A stretch of DNA of 64,000 nt, taken from Sambucus nigra (taxonomy: Eukaryota > Streptophyta > Magnoliopsida > Dipsacales > Adoxaceae). This document shows, one piece after another, positions 10,122-22,844 of this stretch. The notes beneath the pieces were generated by a model. It ran no database searches and had not been told where the DNA came from. It saw only the letters and a list, made by a program, of their open reading frames with translations. The DNA lies in the NCBI GenBank assembly GCA_949130495.1, contig OX422219.1, positions 263,361,111 through 263,425,110 of the forward strand, written 5' to 3'. Position numbers and translations under genes: made by a program. Within the stretch, counting starts at the first letter, position 1. Each line of letters begins with the position of its first letter.

Positions 10122-10861
10122 GGAAAGCGTCCAGAGAATAAATTTATACTTATTGTAATGCATTATGCTCAATGACTTCTATTGTATTGCATTTTAATCA
10201 AAGAAACAAAGTTATTTTTGATTAAGTTCTCTTTATTTAAGCTTATGGTTGATATTAATCTTTTTGTCGGCTAGGTAACATGAATAATGATTAGTTAATC
10301 GTCTTATAGACCAAATAACCTGCTCAAATGTTTAATATTTGATTGATGTGTGAATCATTTATACAGCCTTAGATTCAACTAATGCACTTAGATAAATATG
10401 TAAATAACTTTATTGTACTAAGTTATAGCATTAATTATCAGTTGTGACCAAGTGTATTAGGAATGTATAATGATTCCAGTGTTTTAACCAGGTTGGGTAA
10501 AATCTCTAATTAAGAAATTTTACTGCCTTCTTGTTCGTGACTTGCGGAGGACAAATCATACATGAAGTTTAACTTTTCTGAAGTTGAAAAAGTTTGAACT
10601 ATACTCTTTGGCGAGGAACTTTTTGGAAACTTTTTTGAAGTTCGAAAAGTTTGAACCAAGCTCTTCGGCGAGGAAATTTTTGGAAACATTTCTGATGTTG
10701 GAAAAGTTTGAATTCAAATTTCTCATTAATTTATGTTTATGATGTGTAGCCAGCGTACTCTGAAAAACAAAACACAAAAAGGATGTATAATTGGGAAAAA
10801 CATGAAATTTCATTAACTTGAAGAACCAATTACATTAAAAATGAAATTTTTAAAAACTGAA
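10122..10861. other. Noncoding region with a short tandem repeat
   Basis: AT-rich. At 10571-10715 a unit of about 57 bp (gaagttgaaaaagtttgaac ... ggcgaggaactttttgg) is repeated about 2.3 times. The region lies just downstream of the element B integrase end on the minus strand. A minus-strand 85-residue frame here is only the translation of the repeat. Confidence 0.55.
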
Positions 10862-12080
10862 TTACTGATAATACTTTCGCAGGAAGTCTGTATTCCATGG
10901 AGTCTTGAATTCTTCTCCTTCCAGAGTTTCCAAGTGATAAGTTCCTGGTCGGATAACCCCTGAGATACCGTATGTACTATGCCAATGAGGTTCCATCTTG
11001 TTACTCTTCTGGATCACCTTCTTGAGCACTATATCTCCCTGCTTTAGGTTTGTCAGCTTGACCCTTCGATTATAAAACCTTGAAGTCCATTATTAGAAGC
11101 CCGCCATTCGAATAGTGGTATCTTCTCGAACTTCTTTTATCATGTCCATATCTAGTCGCCTCATGAGGTCACTCTTGAATGAATCAAAGTTCAATACCCT
11201 ATGAGTCGGTAGACCTGTCTCAACTAGTACTACTGCCTTAGTGCCAAGAGCTAGCATATATGGGATTTCCCCCATTGTTGTTCTGGGAGTTGTCCTATAT
11301 GCCCAAAGTACACTTTGGATTTCATTAATCTAGTGGCCTTTAGTCTCATCCAACCTTTTCTTCAACCCATCTAGTAAGGTTTTGTTGGTAATTTATTTTT
11401 GGCCATTTCACTATGGGTGCCCAGGTGCTGACACCTTACTCTTCAAATTCTTAATTATCAAATTGAGTGCCATGGTCAGGAATGAAGGCACAGGGCATGC
11501 CATACCTGCAAATGATCTGCTTCCATATGAACAAAAAAAATCTTTGATAGGGCATCAATTAAAGGCTCAGCCTCCACCCATTTGGTGAAGTAATTAACTA
11601 CTATAACCAGATATTTGAACCTTTTGGTAGTGGTTCGACCAAGTCAATTACCTAGATTAAGAAAGGCTATGGAGAAGTGATGGGTGTTAGAGTTTCTCTC
11701 GGTCTTCTATAGACGGTGAATTTTTTTTACACTCATCACACTTTTTGGTGAAAGTAACACAATTTGCTTTCACCATTAGCTAATAGTAACCTTGCACTGA
11801 TATCCATTGTCTTAAAGATCTCCCGCCTGCGTGAGCTCCACATAAGCCTTCATGCACCTCTTTGATCAAATCACTTACTTCGTTTGGATGAACACAATGA
11901 AGTTGGGAAATAGTGTACCCTCACCTGTATATGACACCTTTTTCTAACACATAACTGGTTGCTTTGTATCTCATCTTCTTGGATTCCTTCTTTTGATGAG
12001 ATACAAAGTAAACAGCGTCACCCATTTTGTTGTATACGCCTGAGATTGTTTAAGAACGTCTTCTCAGGCATTTTTTAGTC
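10862..12080 (-). pseudogene. Integrase region of element B
   Basis: Minus-strand translation in shifting frames shows the HHCC zinc-binding part at about 11730-11905 (HPNEVSDLIKEVHEGLCGAH, then CDECKK). Core fragments follow, and then a C-terminal segment ending RPGTYHLETLEGE...FLRKYYQ and a stop at about 10862. That closing phrase is typical of Tat-branch integrases. Many stops and several shifts make it non-functional. A 60-residue frame at 11093-11275 is part of it. Confidence 0.7.
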
Positions 12081-13041
12081 TAAGAATCCTTACCATCCCG
12101 ACTGAAGTGAATAAAGAAACAACCTCCATATCTTTTTATGATATCTCATCATAGTTTCCCCTATGATGCCATAATTTTGTTGAATTTGATTGAAGATCAA
12201 TTAAGAATCACTATATACCAATACCTAGTTGGGGCCTAGTGATGAAGACAACTCCAATCCTGTAATCAATGCCTCATACTCCGCCTCATTATTAGAAGCC
12301 TTAAATTGGAATCTCAAAGCGTATTCCACATCTAAGTTATCTATAGTGTTGATGATGAGGCCTGCTCCCTTTTTAGTAGCACATAAGGATCCTTCTACAA
12401 ATAACTACCAGATTGGAGTACTATTAGGGAACTCTTCTTCTCTCAGCACTCCATGCTTGAACATCTTCTTGCTATGTTGAATTCTTTCTTGAGTATCCAA
12501 TGAGTCTAGTTGATTGGCTACAATGTCTGTTAACTTTTACGACAATCTCTCTTACGATGAAATCTACTCGACAAGTAAGTGTGTATTATGTTTCTCCTCT
12601 GCATATGTGAATTCAGCAATGAAGTATGCCATTGGTTGGCCTATTATTGTAACTCTAGGTTCATTAGCAATTTAATACTCTCCCAATTCAACTACCTAAT
12701 ACATCAACCTTCCAAACTTCTCATGTTAGACAATGCTTATCGCAAAGGAACTTCTGCGTAGACGACAATGGCATGGGCTTGAAAGTCTGGCCTCATCCTC
12801 ATCGAAGCTTCAATGAGAGCTAGGGATAACTTATCTAGGCATGGATATCTAATTTCAGCTCCTCGAAATGCCTTATTAGTATATTATACTGGACTTTGAA
12901 CCCCTCCATCTAGGCGGATCAAAGCCGAGCTGACAGCTGACTCTGAAATAGCCAAATTTAAATATAGTGTTGCCTCCAAACTGGTCGGGAGCGGAGTGGG
13001 GGAGAATTCAACTACTTATTTAACTCCACGAAGGCCTTCTC
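12081..13041 (-). pseudogene. RNase H region of element B
   Basis: Minus-strand fragments such as FRGAEIRYPCLDKLSLALIE and RMRPDFQAHAIVV (around 12780-12880) match the connection between RT and RNase H in Tat elements. The later part to about 12081 is strongly eroded, with many stops. No intact catalytic motif can be confirmed. Confidence 0.6.
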
Positions 13042-13900
13042 TCATTCGTCATTCCACTTAAAGGTCTTTCTATGTACCTTAAATAATGGAAGACATCTTT
13101 CTGTTTCTTGGGAGATAAAACGGTCAAATTTTGCTAACCTTCCTGTCAGCTTTTGAACATCTTTCTTGTTGGTCGACGAATTCATTTCCAGAAAGGCTTT
13201 AATTTTGGTAGGGTTTGATTTTATTTCCCTTTGATTGACGATGAATCTTAAGAACATTCCTTTCTGTACTATAAAGATACATTTGGTTGGGTTGAGCTTC
13301 ATCTAATTTTTTTGCAATTGCTTAAAGGTTTGAGTCAAGTTTGCATTATGGTCGATGACAAATCTTCTCATAGTGAGCATATAATCTACATATACTTCCA
13401 TGTTTTTTCCAATCCGTTCTTCAAAAACCTTGTTTACTAACCTCTGATAAGTTTCTCCAGCATTCTTCAATCCAAAGTGTATTGCATTATAACAATGAGT
13501 TCCTCGATTGGTAATAAAGGAAGTCATTTCATTTTCTTCAGGTTTCATCTTAATCAAATTATAAATAAAATAAGCATCCATAAAACTGAGTAACTCATGA
13601 CATACTGTAGCATCAATCAATTGATCAATCCTTGGTAAAAGAAAATGATCTTTTGGACATGCCTTATTGAGATTAGTGAAATCTACACACATGCGCCATT
13701 TGTTATTCTTCTTCTGAACTATTACTACATTAGCCAACCAACTAGGGTACTTGGCATCTTCAATGAACTGTGCTCGCTACAATTTCTCCACTTCCTCCTG
13801 GATTGTCGTATTCTTATCAGGGCTAAAAAACTCTTTGTTTTTGCTTGATCAACTTTGAATCTGGATAGATACTAATCTCTTGGAACATGAAGTTTGGATC
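13042..13900 (-). pseudogene. Reverse transcriptase of element B, active site changed
   Basis: From about 13830 downward the minus strand reads TIQEEVEKL, AKYPSWLANVVIVQKK, WRMCVDFTNLNKACPKD, RIDQLIDATVCHELLSFMDA, FGLKNAGETYQRLVNKVFEE and MEVYVDYMLT, followed after a stop by MKLNPTKC and KLTGRLAKFDRFI. This is a Tat-type RT. The catalytic Tyr-Val-Asp-Asp is Tyr-Val-Asp-Tyr here, and a TAG at about 13303 splits palm and thumb, so it cannot be active. The open pieces are 13303-13737 and 13042-13302. Confidence 0.85.
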
Positions 13901-14530
13901 AATCCTCGACATATCTTCGTGGCTCTAAGCGAACACATTTTTCCTTTCTTTATGGAATGCAATTAAATCATATTTAAAAGAGGGAGACAATCTTAAACCA
14001 ATTTGGGTAGTCCTTTTTGTCTTCTCATCATCCAGTATAATAACTTATGTTTCTTCCATAACTTTCCCCTTTACCAGCGTCTCTTATTCCCAAGGATCCA
14101 GAGTTTTGATGTGGAAAGTGGTTGTAAACTTCATTTGGATTTCCTATTGGTCGGCCAAAGTATAATAAAATTATTTAGCTTCTTTATGATTTCCATTTAT
14201 TATGCCGACTCCATAAGTTGTTGGAAATTTCATGTATTGATGCATTATAGATGGCACAACATAGTAAATGGAAATTTCATGCATTGGAAATTTCACGCAT
14301 TAATGATGGCACAATAACTTTCCACATCGAAATTGTTGTTTTATCTTCTCTTTGGATGCACAACAACTTTAAACAACAATTTCTTGCTCTTTTATTATCT
14401 TCTCTTTTTCAGGTTGGAGATTCATCCCTTCTCCAATCATCTCAATTGTTATTTCGATCAACAAACTTACTCAGTTTTCCCCTTAGAATAAGATTTTCGA
14501 TCTCATTCTTCAATGCAATGTAGTTTTTGG
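13901..14530 (-). pseudogene. Eroded protease and linker of element B
   Basis: The minus strand shows short recognisable pieces such as KNYIALKNEIENLILRGKL near 14460-14520, the usual Tat segment after the gag zinc region. The rest, where protease should lie, is heavily broken. A short local duplication (gatggcacaa and ggaaatttca words) sits at 14220-14325. Plus-strand frames at 14003-14834 are shadows of this region. Confidence 0.5.
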
Positions 14531-15970
14531 TATTATGCTCATGGTCCTTATGAAAGTCACAGTACTTGGACGTATCCCTCTTGTTAGGGGGTGTCTTCAA
14601 CTTTCTAGGCTAATTCAACTCTCGGTTCCCTTTCATTTCCTCCGAGATATGGTTAACACCCTTATTGAGAGAGGTATATTCATCATACTTCATTATCTAA
14701 TCCATTTTTTTATCTTTTTGATAATTGTTGAACGAATTAGAGTTATTTTTCTGACTTTCATCCTTGGTCTTAGGAGCTTCGTCGGTTGTCATAGCTTCCT
14801 CATCATTCATTATATTTCCAACTTTAGTCATTAACTCCGTCATGGTTTTAGGTGGATTCTTTTCTAAAGCATAGTTTAGGTCTTTAGCGAGCAACCCACT
14901 CATAAGTGCTGGAATGGTTGTCTTCTCCTCATAGTCCACCAACTCTAGTTTTTCATTATTAAAACATGTAATATATTCTCTAGTACTTTCTCCCGACTTT
15001 TGTCGTACGGTCAAGAGATGAGTGAAACTCTTGATTGGCTTAGCCCCAATGCAAAATTTATCTATGAATAATTCAATTAATTGATGAAAACTAGAGAGTT
15101 TACCTCTGGGGAGATTATTATACTAAATTTGGGTTGGCCCTATGATAGAACTGAGAAAGATCTACACCTTATCTCATCAGACACTGAGTAGCTGTCACCA
15201 GCATCTTGATATTTCTCTATGTGTAGGACCGGATCTATTTTCCCATCATACGTGGGAGTAACTACTAGTGGATTGAACTTGGATGGAATAAGGTAGTCCA
15301 CGATAGTCTAAATAAAAGGTGAACCTTAAACAAAAATCATTTGCAGTGGATTATTGGTTTTGGCCATTTCACCTAGTCTATCTTCCAATTGTTTCATGGA
15401 TCCCTTCCAAGGTTGTTCTTCAGGCTTGGATTTGGCCAAGGTAGATTTAGCGACTTTATTGTGTCTATGTGCTGAACTCTCCTCCTAAGAGGTCTGCTTG
15501 CCACACACAGAGCCCCTTATACTGGCCCCTTATCTCACATAACCTTATCTATGCTCATGATGATGCTCTATCTCCTTATGATGACCTCTAGTTTCTCAGG
15601 AACCTAGACAATCAAAAGCAGACTCCCTACCTAGCCTCTTTAATACACTTGGCCTTTATTTGGAAAAGGATCTACCAGTATAGTAATCCATTTATCAGAC
15701 GAAAGAAGTTTCACTAGGATGGTATGACCGATCACGAGAAGAATGAGAATAGTAACTTCTTTAATTTTTGGGCGGTGTAGGTGGCATATTTCTCTTGGAG
15801 TTGGAAGGATTTTCTTGAATTATACGGGCCAATTGCTTGACAGATTCTTGCATGGATTCTTTCCTTCTAGCAAGGTTGATCAAAATTCCCTGTAGATCTG
15901 TTGCATTAGGAGGAGCAGGTGGAATGATGGAATTGCCTTCATTTCTAGCGTTGTTTTCTGGGTCAGTCAT
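14531..15970 (-). pseudogene. gag: Gag of element B (Tat type)
   Basis: The likely start is the ATG at 15970 (MTDPENNARNEG). The Retrotrans_gag part lies at about 14697-15310: YDGKIDPVLHIEKYQ, SDEIRCRSF, then an open stretch TVRQKSGESTREYITCFNNE and MSGLLAKDLNYALEKNPPKT. These words are typical of Tat-branch gag. Several stops and shifts lie between about 15020 and 15760. The longest open piece is 105 residues (14697-15014). Confidence 0.75.
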
Positions 15971-16024
15971 TTCTTTAAAGGAAAATAAACGAAACAAATG
16001 GTAGAGAATGATGACACACAAACA

Positions 16025-16042
16025 TTCCCACAGATAGTGCCA
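16025..16042 (-). other. Primer binding site of element B
   Basis: The minus strand reads TGGCACTATCTGTGGGAA three bases after the LTR end. It is a variant of the TGGCGCCGTCTGTGGGAA-type site common in Tat elements. Confidence 0.7.
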
Positions 16043-16045
16043 TTT

Positions 16046-16538
16046 TGTTGATGTTTAAAAATGGACTAAATCTAGATTTATAATCATAGATAATAATACA
16101 GTAAGTAATTCAAATCACACCCATAAGATAAGAGATTTTTAGAGTGGTTCAGTTGTAAAATAGCCTACGTCCACTGTTGGTTTAATTTAGTAGGGTTTAC
16201 AATAGCTTAGTATAGTGGGCACATGAATGATTCAAGTTGTCCCTCCATTTGAGGGAGTATTTCGTATTTATAATGGTGTTGAACCCTAAAGATGGAGCGC
16301 CTTTATATTTTCAGGCATTTACATCTATATACAAGTAATGAAACGCTTGGAATTCATTGCTCATGGCATCCCATCTGAGTAACTTCTAGTATTCCTGATG
16401 GTTATCATTCTAGACTTGGTCAGATATCCAGCCAATTGAGTAACTCTGATGTTAATCAAGGTATCTAGTCGGCCACGTAGGGGTACATATGTACATTCAT
16501 CATTGGTCCATGTAGGAGAGTAATTTTTATACACAACA
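16046..16538 (-). repeat. 5' LTR of element B
   Basis: It runs 493 bp from TGTTGTGTATAAAAATTACT (16538, minus) to AAACATCAACA (16046), bounded by TG and CA. It directly abuts the primer site and then gag. The right flank is gtatt. The partner LTR is not in the window. Confidence 0.7.
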
Positions 16539-16659
16539 GTATTAAAGCATGGTTTTAGACCTCGACAGTTTAGGTTTTCTTAGACTTTTTCATATTGTTC
16601 TTTGATACGTGCCTTTGTTTATAATATTACATATGTATCATTACTAATAGGAATTTATT

Positions 16660-17260
16660 TTAAATTTTAGATGTTGTCGATGAGTAGAGCACAACCAAGT
16701 AGGGCACGAGAGTGATAGGTTTACCCCACAACCCCAGCTCAGTAGGCGTCGGTAGTGACGGTGCTAGATGCACATGGGCTTATCGTTATGGCCCCCAAGA
16801 ACTTGAAAAGGTTATCCACTAGTTTGTGGTGTCACGGTTGACAATGGGACACCAAGAAAGGTCCCAAGAGTTGATTGATTAACTAGTAGTTTAGATAACG
16901 ACTTAGGACAAGGTGTGGGGCTCTTTCATGAAGGACATCCCACTTACCTTTATTAGTTCATTGGACCCTACTTTGGCATATTGGTAGTGATATGATATTG
17001 AACATCAGTTGATGTTTTTGAACTACACAGATGTGTAGAGGGAGGATATAGTAACTTTTTATCTTATCGGGGATGCACTCCAATAGAGGGAGAGTGTGAC
17101 TACGTCAGTGGAGAGAGAGAGGGAGGTTGACCTATAAGCAGTTCTTGGAGTATCTTGGGATTCGACCTGAGGTAGAGCCTCTAATGGAGGATTCATAGTA
17201 ACCAGTCTACGAAGGTCAGATTGAGTTCGGGATTGTTGACTAGTCATCCTCTTTTTATTG
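16660..17260 (+). pseudogene. gag: Eroded Ty3/gypsy gag-like fragment
   Basis: One plus-strand phase reads MKDIPLTFISSLDPTLAYW, two stops, YDIEHQLMFLNYTDV and REDIVTFYLIGDAL. This resembles the Asp-Pro...Trp...Ile-Glu...Phe...Leu-x-Gly-Asp-Ala pattern of Retrotrans_gag. Stops interrupt it about every 20 residues. The match is suggestive, not firm. Confidence 0.4.
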
Positions 17261-17342
17261 TGTTGTTATGTGGGATGGAGGTTGTGGATAAGTCATTGAC
17301 TCGTTCTATAGGGCCCAAGTCTAATGACCCTAGTAAGGCAAC

Positions 17343-18460
17343 CTAGAAATTCTCTTTGGGGAATAAGAAAGGTAGATCCCATTTTTGCTCAGGATTTTTG
17401 GCTTTCCTATCCTCTTTTAAATCCCACCAGAGGTTGATCTCGTTGTGGTTGATTTGATGGACATCTTCATAGTCTACGTATAATCCTTCCTTATAAACAA
17501 TTATTTCTTCATCCCGCAAAGTTTTTAGGAAGACGTGACAAGGAAAATATTCCTCTAGAAGAAAAAGTGATCGTTCCACCTATGATAGGGGTCCTTTAGG
17601 TGGTTGGTTTAGGATTTCACACTGGATACGTAACCAAACCCCAACTTTTCCTTTGTGTTCTCAGGCCATGAAAACTTCTAGGTTCTATTGTTGGCTTCTC
17701 CCTACTCCTAATTTGGTCCTATATTCCATCTTTCGAATGTAGATACACTATTAATAACTAGTTCTTCCTCAATTATTTAAGCTAACGGGATGATATAAGA
17801 ATCCGTTGAGGCATATGTCACTATTATATGGTGGGTGTCTAGAAGGGGAGTGGTATAATGTTGGTGACTATGGCCCACCCAGCATCCTCTTGGATTATGA
17901 TGACCTCGGTGTCAAAAGGGAACCTTAATGTTATGTGCAGTGATGAGGGTAGTGCTCCCATGGGGTGTATTTAGGATCTTCCTATCAATAGGTTAAAACT
18001 CTACCGGACATCGAGTACCTAGAACTCAACATCACACTTGATGGGACCAACGATAAGTGTAAAGGTGATGGTCCCTTGTACTTATCAGTGAGTGTAATCA
18101 TAGGCCTTAATAGAGGTAATGGAGGGTGTAAACTCTAAGGTATTGTGCCCCCAAACTAGTGGCTACATGGAGGAGGCATAAATTCATAGTGGTCCTTTTT
18201 TCTATCAACACTAGTGGCACAATCTGCCCATTGACCTCAGCGGATATGTGCAATGAGAACTGGTGGCATAAAGCTTTCATGTAGGAGGTCTTCATTAGAT
18301 AAGTTGATGTATTGGTTCATAGTGATGGACTCGATTATAGAGGACATTTTTGTTGGTGATAAATCCCAAGGTACTAAAGCCTGAGACAATAGCTGGATAA
18401 GCATCACTTGATCTTCTTAACATGTGTCCAATAGATCCCAGATAGTGATATTAGTTAAGT
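17343..18460 (-). pseudogene. Tat-like protease with G-patch-like linker
   Basis: Minus-strand phases give, in order, QLLSQALVP...DLSPTKMSSII, QYINLSNEDLLHE, LHISAEVNGQIVPLVLI, NLLIGRS..HPMGALPSSLH and EVIIIQEDAGWAI, then KMEYRTKLGVGRSQQ and an open 78-residue stretch at 17343-17579. This order and wording match the Tat/Ogre-type region of aspartic protease followed by a Gly-rich G-patch-like linker. The position equivalent to the catalytic Asp-x-Gly is altered and stops are frequent. It is an old fragment separate from element B. Confidence 0.55.
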
Positions 18461-21400
18461 TTCAGTGAAATTTTTCTTCAACCTTATTGTTTTCCAGTGA
18501 TAGGTGAGTTATGGTTACAAAGCCTAATGTCATCCTGATCGAATGAGGAAGTCGATCTCTTTATTTAGGGAGAGTAGTGGATTTATTTGTGCTTCTTTCT
18601 CATCCTTCTGAGTAATATATCATTTATGGATATGGGTTTAGTGGAAATAGAAGTTGAATTCGTGGCTATTACTTTGGTTAAATTGAGGATTGTGGGTCAT
18701 TTAAGGTCAATGTGATCTTTTCCCTGAGTTTGAGGAGGAGCCACAGATTATGTATCATTTATCCAATGTACTATCATGTTTGGATCGGGATAGGGGGTTG
18801 TTAATCTCCCCTATCATTTCAAGAACATAATCATCATTTTTGTCTTATAGATTTGGGGCTGGTTCTGTAAAGATAAAAGATCTTGACATGGTTTCCCAAA
18901 TTTTATCTTCATAGGTTATATCTTTGGGATCTTCAACTCTAAAAGAGATTTTAGATTGCCATGGATTTATATCTCATACTATGTTCACGTCTTTATAGTA
19001 GACATCCCTATATTAGTACCGGTATTCATCATACTCTGGCCCTCAGGCAGAGTGTCCTTTGACAAACCTAATGGTAACGAAGGCGGATATTACATATCAA
19101 AGGCTATTAAATTTTATATGTGTGTCATCTTAGGGAAGGGTTGATCATTTTTATCTCAGAGTTATACGAATACCTTTAGATGTGGAGACCTTCTAGGGAT
19201 GGATGGCGTTAATGGGTCATTTCTACCTGAAGTTCAATGATACTGATAATATGATTTGCATCCAAATACGTGTTTCCATAGATTTATCCTATAATAGTAT
19301 GGTGATGGGTACAAGGTGACATTCTGAGGATGAAGAAATCGAATGCCAACTATAGGATAAGAAGGTATAATTAATTTTATGGATTGACTGGGTCTTCCAT
19401 AGGTTCGTACTTAGAGGATGGAAGGATCTCTTATGAGCTAGGGTCCAAGTTTATGGCCTCATAGGTAACCTTATGTAGTTCCTCTAGTAGGTAGTCCCAT
19501 CTTGTGGGTCGAATAATCTTATAAATATTGACATCAGGATATTTAAGTTCCTCCTCACTATTAAAAAATTACTAACATGGCCCTTCATAGGAGAGCCCCA
19601 GTCACAGGATATTTTTTATGTACCCTCATTTATACATTTGTCTTACACATCGGTCATGCTGCTCATGGCAATAGAACTCCTCTAGAGAGGCCTAACCTAA
19701 AATTATGGTCTCAGATGTTGGGTTCTTTCAAGGAAACAGTCCTTGTACGCGAAGTCCTACCTCTTTGTTATATGTATGGTTCCATCGTGCCATCATTTCA
19801 TAAATTTGAGAGTTAAGGATGAATTTGATCCTAGGTTTGGAACGTTTGTCCCTTTTGGATATTGAGAATTAGTCGAAGCAGTCTATGATGCCCTCTTTCG
19901 AGAGGTGAGTGCAGTGGCCATCTTTTAATTTAGTGACTGAAGAAACTATAGGTTGCTTTTGACTATTTGAATGGATTATTTTTTAATGGCAGGATGTTTT
20001 GGGTTTGGCCCAATTAGCCTAGAGGTGTTGAAGTCTTTTTTTTACTCCATCCTGATAATGTGGATGACCATGCTAGGTGGTCTCATGATGCTAGTTCTCA
20101 AGAGGGAGGCCGAGCGGGGATATCATGGCACCTAGTGTAAGAATTATGAAATATCATCTTAGAGGTCGAAAGTCATTAAAACTCTAAAATTTGATTACAT
20201 TTTTACTATGATATACTATAGTAAGGAGTGTATATCATTGGGTCAAGGTTATCTCTCAATTAAGCTAACCATGCAGCTTCCCTTCAATCAGTTTGGGCCC
20301 CTTCCCTTTCTTCTTCTTCTTCTTCTTCTTCTTATTCATCTTCTTTTTTATACAATAAGTTATGATAAATCCTATAGATCCATGTGAAGTAGTCATATTC
20401 TCTTAGTTGTTTATATCATTCACCCTTCTGTACCGGGGCCTGGGGTATCGTGGTGTCTTGACCAAAGTTCCCCCTAAATATTGGCAGGGAGATAATTCAT
20501 CACCTCTTATATCGTAAGCATTGTTTGAAGAGGTTTTTAAGGTAGCGGGAGAGTGTTCATCACTTCTTTCTTCATGATATGTGAGTGGATATAGACGTAC
20601 CTATTGTCCCATCCCACTCAGTAGATTGAATTGTATGAAGGAGGTGACATGATATGTTAACAAGAGTGATTCGTTGTACATCAATTCTCGTTCGATCCCT
20701 TAATCGACTTCTTCTTCTAATGGAGTCAGCGGATCTATCTATTTATAGAGCATGAATTCTATTGTAAGGATTAAGTATGGGTTACAATGATTATATTAAT
20801 GGAAGTGTATCTCCATGATGAAAAAGGCCATCCAGACGATGGTGGGATTGGTTTCGAGGATGATTTGTAGGCCTGGTAAGGGTGTACCTAAGGGGTGCTA
20901 ATTGGATGGTGAAGTGATTCCTTATCCTCATTTTTTTATGGATGAGGAATTTAAGAGTTAAGGGGTCATTGTTTGTAAGAGGATTATCTAATATGGCATT
21001 GGAATACGAGTTGGGGTGATACGAGAGTCCTATAACGTTGGATATTGGTGGGATGAGGATCCCTTCATATATAAGGTCTTGAATGAGTACATGAGTCCCC
21101 GATAGTTTTATAATTTGTAGCCATCTCATTGGTGGAATTCATAATGTGAGTCAGGTTTCCAGTATTTGTATGGGTTGGCATGTTATAGCCTAGGGTTGCG
21201 TGGCTTAAGGTGGACATCAAATTTTAGGGTTGTTAATACCCTACTGAGGGGGTTTGGAAGTTTTTAAGATGTCTATGTCTGGTCCAGACATTAATGGGAG
21301 GATGGATGACTTGATAAGACCTTAGGGAAGAACCTAAATGATAAGGAGCAGTGGTGGCATCTAGGTATTGAGAAGTGTTTAATCCTCGGTATGGCCCAAA

Positions 21401-21727
21401 TAGGAAGCTTATTACCATAGTATTGGTGTTGAACATCGAAGCTTCATGTGGTACCTTCGTGGCAAAAAAGTAATTAGATGGTCAACAAACTCTTTAAAGG
21501 ATTTGGTTTCTCTAGCAATTAATATTTATTCAATATTGCATCTATGTGGTTGAGGTCATTGAAATCAGGAATCTGGGTAAGTTCAATTTTGTTTTACACC
21601 TTTATGGAGTTTTTTTATAACAATCTCAATCAAATTATTTTCTAAGGGGCTATTGACAATTTGACATGCTTTTCTCTCTAACAAGTGAGGAATTCTCTAA
21701 CCGTTTCACCTTATCACTATTGGGGAT
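18461..21727 (-). other. Ancient repeat-like sequence, probably gag side of the same Tat-like remnant
   Basis: No domain is recognised. The minus strand keeps scattered protein-like pieces, the longest being 112 residues at 20791-21129 and 67 at 21233-21436; short plus-strand frames at 18956-19144 and 19577-19816 have no known family. A simple repeat of ttc units lies at about 20308-20334. The position upstream of the protease remnant on the same strand suggests decayed gag or spacer. I cannot support a gene here. Confidence 0.35.
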
Positions 21728-22603
21728 TGATATGCAGAATAAAAAATGTCAACCTTTGAATCTTTGATTAATCAAACAATAAAAAGATGAAAATATATAA
21801 CAAAGTTTAAAGAACACACTTAGGATTATGAATACAATCCCTTTGCGGATTCGGTTGAAATACAATGGCGATAAAGGTATTTGATGACGATAAAGGGATG
21901 CCTTTTTTTGAATCTCCAATATCTTGATAGAACTTTCTGTAACGCGTGGTTCCTCTAGTATATGATCCATCCAAATCTAGGTAGGTGTGTAGGCACATTT
22001 GAAGAAGAAAACTCTTACTTTTGAGTGAGATATGGTCCTCTCTCTAGGATCCTTCACAAAAACTTAAATAGTGTTTTCTCTCACCCCTCTTAAATCCTAA
22101 TAATGAATTGTGAAACTTAAAGCCCCAACGTAAACCAATATATACTTGCTTAAGTTGTTGACTTGAATCAAATGAAGTTCCTTAAGAATTTTGGCCTAAC
22201 TACTTGGGTATCTGGGATATACAAGGAACCGAAGATAAATAATTAAATTGGCTTCCAAATAAATATTCTAAAATGCCAAATTACAAATCCCATAATTTAT
22301 TTTATTTCTTAATTTAATCATAATTAATTCCATAAAATAATTATTACATCACTCCAATTTAATTATCTTAGAAGTCACTCAGACATAATGAGGTCTTATT
22401 TGAAAAGTTCGTTGTGGTGCATAATGTGATTCCCTGCATTAAGCTTCAGATACCCACTTGGTCAAATAAATTTACCGATAATTAACTTTAACCAATATTT
22501 AATCAATTTCCTTGATTCTCAGACTAAACTTATTTTCTACACCATCGAATTATAAAATAATCCATTGATCCAGGTTTTTTAGTGAGTAAGTATAACATTA
22601 AAA
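21728..22603 (-). repeat. Copia 3' LTR, distal part
   Basis: AT-rich sequence with LTR-like features on the minus strand: a GAGAGAGGAC leader-like segment near 22040 and a stretch reading attgtattcataatcctaag near 21830. The terminal CA lies at 21728. Joined with 28898-29581 it gives one continuous LTR across a shared 10-bp sequence. The two overlapping short minus-strand frames here are chance. Confidence 0.55.
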
Positions 22604-22844
22604 ACAAAATAATGTACGAGATTGCAGAGGGTGATTGGAAATCATATGTGAAATCATTCCTTAACAAACTATGGAAAGCAAGAAGATAGATCCTAACATC
22701 CAATGGGCAATCACAAAATATAAATGTAAGTCCTAGACACTAAGAATATAAGCACATGAAGACCCTAGTTCATACATATTAACTAGTTATTAAACCTTCT
22801 TCTTGACTTAGTCTAGCTAAAGGATTTTCATTTCACTAAAAAAC
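22604..22844 (-). other. LINE 3' region
   Basis: Noncoding stretch between the ORF2 stop (about 22845) and the proposed 3' end. No open frame and no clear A-tail are seen. Confidence 0.4.

Larger units (their letters stand above)
10862..16538 (-). mobile_element. Element B: decayed Tat-type Ty3/gypsy retrotransposon
   Basis: Reading the minus strand the order is LTR (16538-16046), primer site, gag, protease region, RT, RNase H and integrase, which ends near 10862. All coding parts have stops or shifts. Sequence words throughout match the Tat/Retand branch. The 3' LTR was not found in the window; it probably lies beyond the left edge, since element A seems to have inserted into this element's 3' side. 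Confidence 0.8.

Noticed and set aside
17343..19560. Endogenous caulimovirid (pararetrovirus) remnant
   Set aside because: Some minus-strand pieces first suggested movement protein and protease of a plant pararetrovirus, but the order and wording (NLLIGRS..HPMGALPSSLH followed by a G-patch-like linker) fit Tat-type Ty3/gypsy protease better.
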